A DNA stretch of 26,514 nucleotides from an uncultured Acetatifactor sp. (GTDB lineage: Bacteria; Bacillota; Clostridia; Lachnospirales; Lachnospiraceae). Made by a program: the position numbers and the translations under genes. The notes under the pieces were generated by a model. That model saw nothing but the letters and a program-made list of their open reading frames with translations. It did no database searches and was not told where the DNA came from. The stretch covers positions 1 to 26,514 of the forward strand of contig CAJTZD010000049.1 of the NCBI GenBank assembly GCA_910584235.1. Direction: 5' to 3'. Shown piece by piece: positions 23,808 through 26,514 of the stretch (position 1 is the stretch's first letter; the number at the start of each line of letters is the position of its first letter).

Positions 23808-25126
23808 CAACCAGAAAACCTGTCGCATACTTCCCAGAGCAGGGAAATCGCATAGAGCGGCAGATTGATCAGTTTCTCCTGCTCCCGATAATCCGACATC
23901 GAAGTACGGACGCCGTATGGAAGTCTGTAGGTGTCTACGAAGCTTTTAAGGCTCTTGGCGTTCAGGTTTTCCTCCGCCTTGACTTCCAACGGGACTACCT
24001 GCCCCTGATACTGCAGTACGAAGTCCACTTCGCCGGAGGATGCCTCTGCCGACCAGTAGTAGGGTATGGTGTCCAGTTCCGCATATAGTTGCTGGCAGAT
24101 ATACTGCTCCGTCAACGCTCCTTTGAACTCTGTAAAGATGGCATTTCCCATTAGGAGTGTTTTGGCATCCAGATCGGTCATGGCCGCAAACAGCCCCACA
24201 TCCGCCAGGTACAGCTTGAAAGCCGGAATGTCCTGATAAGCTTTCAGAGGGATTCCTCCCTTGCTGATGCGGCCCACTTTATGGCACAGGCCGCAATCTG
24301 TCAGCCATTGGATGGCAAGTTCAAAGTCCTTGGCTCTGGCGCCTTTCCGGAGCACGCTGTAGATGAACTTCTTGTTTTCTTTTGCAAGCTGGGAGGGAAT
24401 GCCGTCCCAGACCATCCGGATCCGGGGGACAGTTGCCGTGGGCGCATGTTTGGAGAAATCCTGTTCATAATCCGATAACAGCATTTTCTGAATCCGGCGG
24501 ACGTTCTTCAGGTTCCCACTTTCGGCAAAGGCCTTGACCGCTGCCGGCATCCCTCCGACAAAGTAATAGGTTTTGAGGAGGTCAATATATTTGTCCTTAA
24601 AGGCGGTCATCATGGTGTAGTCCTGCTGCCGGAGGAGTTTTAGCAGGGAAGCGTTTCCCGTGGCATCCAGAAATTCTGAAAATGACAGCGGATACAGGTT
24701 CATACTGTCCGCCTTTCCCACCGGGAAAGATGTCCCTTGGTGCATGGCGATGCCAAGAAGCGAACCTGCCGCAATTATATAGTAGCTGTGCCGCTCATCC
24801 TCGCAGAAATACTTCAGGCTTTGCAGCGCCGAAGGAACCTCCTGAATTTCGTCCAGGATGATCAGGGTGTTTTCCGGGGCGATTTCCACACCGCTTTCAA
24901 TTGACAGACCGGTTAAAATCCGATCCACGTTGAAGTCGCCGGAGAACAGCTGCTCCATACGCTTATTCCGGTCAAAACTGATATAGGCATATTTCTCAAA
25001 GAAGAGCTTTCCAAATTCTTTCATCAGCCAGGTTTTGCCTACCTGTCTTGCTCCGCGGATAATCAGAGGGAGGCGGCGGGGATCTTCTTTCCAGGCTGTC
25101 AGCTTGTGCATTGCAGCGCGCTTCAT
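23807..25126 (-). CDS. AAA-type ATPase with DUF4143 domain
   Basis: The protein (439 residues from this start) has an N-terminal AAA_14-type ATPase domain with Walker A GARQVGKT and Walker B IILDEIQ. The C-terminal DUF4143 region includes the PLSFSEFL motif, the YFVGGMPAAVKAF block and the final EVDFVLQYQGQVVPLEVKAE, which resembles a nuclease-like fold. The family is common and highly paralogous in gut anaerobes and has no settled role; it is often called an accessory or defence-linked ATPase. I chose the ATG at 25126 because AAGGATGG lies eight nt upstream; the ATG four codons earlier (25138) has AAGG right against it. It has its own promoter and converges on the sugar regulator. Confidence 0.92.
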   Translation of the reverse strand: MKRAAMHKLTAWKEDPRRLPLIIRGARQVGKTWLMKEFGKLFFEKYAYISFDRNKRMEQLFSGDFNVDRILTGLSIESGVEIAPENTLIILDEIQEVPSALQSLKYFCEDERHSYYIIAAGSLLGIAMHQGTSFPVGKADSMNLYPLSFSEFLDATGNASLLKLLRQQDYTMMTAFKDKYIDLLKTYYFVGGMPAAVKAFAESGNLKNVRRIQKMLLSDYEQDFSKHAPTATVPRIRMVWDGIPSQLAKENKKFIYSVLRKGARAKDFELAIQWLTDCGLCHKVGRISKGGIPLKAYQDIPAFKLYLADVGLFAAMTDLDAKTLLMGNAIFTEFKGALTEQYICQQLYAELDTIPYYWSAEASSGEVDFVLQYQGQVVPLEVKAEENLNAKSLKSFVDTYRLPYGVRTSMSDYREQEKLINLPLYAISLLWEVCDRFSG

Positions 25127-25167
25127 GCTTTTTACCATCCTTTTCTTTTTCGTGTATTTCTGTTCTT

Positions 25168-25196
25168 AGTATAGGGTGAATTTTGCGGAAAGTCAA
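25168..25196 (-). promoter_or_regulatory. Promoter of the DUF4143 ATPase gene
   Basis: TTGACT (25191-25196) and TATACT (25168-25173) are separated by 17 bp on the minus strand, about 42 nt before the start codon at 25126. The -35 box lies about 57 nt beyond the stop codon of the truncated toxin fragment, so the two genes are likely separate units. Confidence 0.85.
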
Positions 25197-25253
25197 CGGA
25201 GAAAATGTTTGTTTGTTCAGAAACTCCAACTAAATTTCGTGAATTTTAAGCCA

Positions 25254-25490
25254 TCAAGCCCTCTGAGAGCGGATACTATTCTTGAACCTGAATGCATACT
25301 TATGGTTGATGTTGCTTCTATAAGGGATGCATATAAAATATCCATGATGCGACTGTATCAATAAGCAATTGTATGGCCTGTTTCTTTTTCTCAATATCTC
25401 GGTAAAAGGCGGATCCGGATAGTCATTATAGAATTGCTGCGTCAGATTCAGTACCTGATAATCAAATGGATCTTCCATAGTACATAACAT
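25254..25490 (-). pseudogene. Truncated toxin fragment resembling type III TenpN/ToxN-family toxins
   Basis: The 78-residue reading frame contains LTQQFYNDYP, ILRKRNRPYNCLLI, GYFICIPYRSNINHKYAF and ends RSQRA then stop. From memory this pattern (aromatic FY, RPY..LLI, then IP[FY]RS.I.HK) matches the N-terminal half of TenpN/ToxN-fold endoribonucleases of type III toxin-antitoxin systems. These are usually about 150 residues or more, so about half is missing. Just past the stop, another frame reads GLDGLKFTKF, recalling the GLD motif that normally follows, which suggests a frameshift and then loss of the C-terminus. The start may be at 25490 or four codons later at 25478. The leader has a promoter and three hairpins. 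The family call is an inference and activity is unlikely. Confidence 0.6.
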
Positions 25491-25504
25491 CTCCTTAACA
25501 GAAT

Positions 25505-25619
25505 CGGGAGAGCAGATGCCCTCCCGCCATCGTTCATCACTCGGTCACTTTTATTTTACCGTCCTGTCAGAACAGTCACAGGACTCATTTTGTGATGAAA
25601 GAACCTTTCACGGTTCTTT
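25505..25619 (-). ncRNA. Structured leader upstream of the toxin fragment, possible antitoxin RNA
   Basis: The minus strand from the expected start point folds into three hairpins: AAAGAACC/GGTTCTTT (25598-25619), GTCCTGT/ACAGGAC (25561-25584) and CGGGAG/CTCCCG (25505-25526). The last sits about 15 nt before the toxin start codon. In type III systems an RNA antitoxin and a leaky terminator precede the toxin gene, and this order agrees. I could not find the tandem repeats expected of such antitoxins, so this may only be an mRNA leader. Confidence 0.4.
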
Positions 25620-25623
25620 ACTT

Positions 25624-25653
25624 ATAATATACCCACTCCCACCCCCTGGTCAA
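25624..25653 (-). promoter_or_regulatory. Promoter of the structured leader and toxin fragment
   Basis: On the minus strand TTGACC (25648-25653) is followed after 18 bp by TATTAT (25624-25629), or after 16 bp by the overlapping TATATT. Transcription would begin right at the first hairpin of the leader. The stretch from 25654 to 25792 holds nothing else that I recognise. Confidence 0.6.
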
Positions 25654-25792
25654 TCACCATTCACCCTGATCTAACTGTGCCCAAACTCATCTCATGGGAT
25701 TCTGTCCGCCATCCTGACCCAGCGGTTTTCCGGATCCATATGCGGGCCCAGGGATTGCAGAGCGTTTCATGCTTTTTACACCGTCCACAAGA

Positions 25793-26461
25793 TTATAAAT
25801 ATTTCTTAGAAGCTTCAGCACTTAAGTCGTACTGTTCCTGTATTTGGGTCTGTATTGTCTGGAGTGGGACACCCAAATTCTTCAAGATGCTGACCGTTCC
25901 CCTGATTCCTTTCTCTACCCCTTTTTCTATCCCTTTTTCTATCCCTTTCTCTATCCCCTTTTCCAGAATCGTCTTTGCCTCGTATTCCAGCACTTTTCCA
26001 CCCATAACAGCTTTCACTCCTTTCCTCACAGAATCATATTTCCTGGCTATATTCTCAAGTACCTTGTTCGACATGTCCACAAGCGTGCATTTTATATATT
26101 CGCTGATTGTTCCTTTCTCCGCCAGCGCCTCCAGCCTGGCCCTGATCTGTCCGTACTCCGCTTTGAGAAGTTCCAGCACGGCCTCATCTTTCTCGTATTC
26201 CTCAAAGCGGCTCTCATGGGAAAAGATATAGAACGGGATCAGAAACAGCAGCCCTTTCCTGAAGATCTCCTCTAAGGCATATCTCTGGGCTTTCATCACG
26301 GGGATGGTATATTCCACCGTTCCGCCCGGCGTGGCCATCCTTATCCGCATTCTGTCCGGCGTAGTCGCCCTGTGCCGCAAGAACAGTACCGCCGAGTGTG
26401 GAAATGTCACGGTAAGGACGCTTCCCACGATCTCTCCATCGTCCAGCGCGATCTGCGTATC
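25793..26461 (-). pseudogene. N-terminally truncated Rpn/PD-(D/E)XK transposase-like protein
   Basis: The open frame gives about 222 residues of the C-terminal part of an Rpn-type (recombination-promoting nuclease / PD-(D/E)XK family transposase) protein. Recognisable stretches are DTQIALDDGEIVGSVLTVTF, SAVLFLRHRATTPD, FRKGLLFLIPFYIFSHE, VDMSNKVLENIA and VMGGKVLEYEAKTILEKG. An in-frame TAA (26462-26464) directly precedes DTQIALDD, and the N-terminal nuclease domain is absent from this frame. A GTG at 26428 could start a shorter product but has no clear ribosome binding site. The last 50 bases of the window do not encode the missing part in any frame I could match. Assembly or sequencing error at the window edge is an alternative. 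Confidence 0.7.
25904..25963 (-). repeat. Tandem 12-bp repeat coding EKGI units
   Basis: Five consecutive 12-bp units encode four-residue EKG(I/V) repeats in the Rpn-like protein, predicted to form a charged helix or coiled coil. Such repeats are common in this family and can change copy number by slippage without shifting the frame. Confidence 0.85.
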
Positions 26462-26514
26462 TTATGCCGAAAAAAGAGTTATCCCGAAAAATTCAACTCT
26501 AAGAAAAGTATACT

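Noticed and set aside
23663..24088. A 141-codon plus-strand frame after the sugar regulator
   Set aside because: It passes through the regulator terminator and then runs antisense to the DUF4143 ATPase gene.
25561..25600. Hammerhead-like TGAGTCC...GGAC arrangement on the minus strand
   Set aside because: The helix resembles hammerhead stem II, but the required CUGAUGA and GAAA core sequences are absent.
25904..25963. Short tandem repeat considered as a CRISPR or regulatory repeat
   Set aside because: The 12-bp period without spacers encodes EKGI units in frame in the Rpn-like protein.

Overview
The window reads as chromosomal DNA of a gut-type Clostridia, most likely Lachnospiraceae. The support is indirect: strong GGAGG ribosome binding sites, a tsaE-tsaB-rimI-rnz-tsaD-ispD housekeeping run, LplB/LplC-type sugar permeases without their own ATPase, an RFN-controlled ribU, and Rpn-like and DUF4143 accessory genes. 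No species call is possible. Almost every gene is on the minus strand; the one clear exception is the sugar regulator at 22596-23708.

1-8005, housekeeping. Two tRNA-Ser genes (GGA, UGA) share a near-consensus promoter. Reading leftward from about 6.6 kb come a YcxB-like membrane protein, tsaE, tsaB, rimI, a zinc-ribbon protein, rnz, a membrane-anchored protein of unknown function, tsaD and ispD. This gives three of the four bacterial t6A genes (tsaC is not here) together with tRNA 3' maturation and isoprenoid synthesis. Upstream lies ribU, the riboflavin ECF substrate-binding subunit, behind a full FMN riboswitch that carries a 35-nt insertion in its P2 loop.

8029-12403, drug-type exporter operon. 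A MarR-type regulator is followed by two half-transporters that form an asymmetric ABC heterodimer with one degenerate ATP site. The promoter is followed by three TTAG-N4-CTAA palindromes spaced exactly 20 bp apart.

12459-23807, glycan uptake and breakdown. One consensus promoter drives permease, permease, lipoprotein binding protein, a GH116-type glycosidase and a GH38 alpha-mannosidase, ending in a 17-bp-stem terminator. Neither glycosidase has a signal peptide, so oligosaccharides are probably imported and trimmed inside the cell. A divergent regulator with a GntR head and LacI-type sensor (AraR architecture) probably controls the operon; two related inverted repeats lie in the intergenic region.

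23807-26514, accessory and decaying region. It holds a DUF4143 AAA ATPase, a truncated toxin fragment that resembles the TenpN/ToxN type III toxin family and has a structured leader behind its own promoter, and an N-terminally truncated Rpn/PD-(D/E)XK transposase-like gene at the window edge. The toxin fragment with its leader is the most unusual item here, though it looks like a remnant rather than an intact system.
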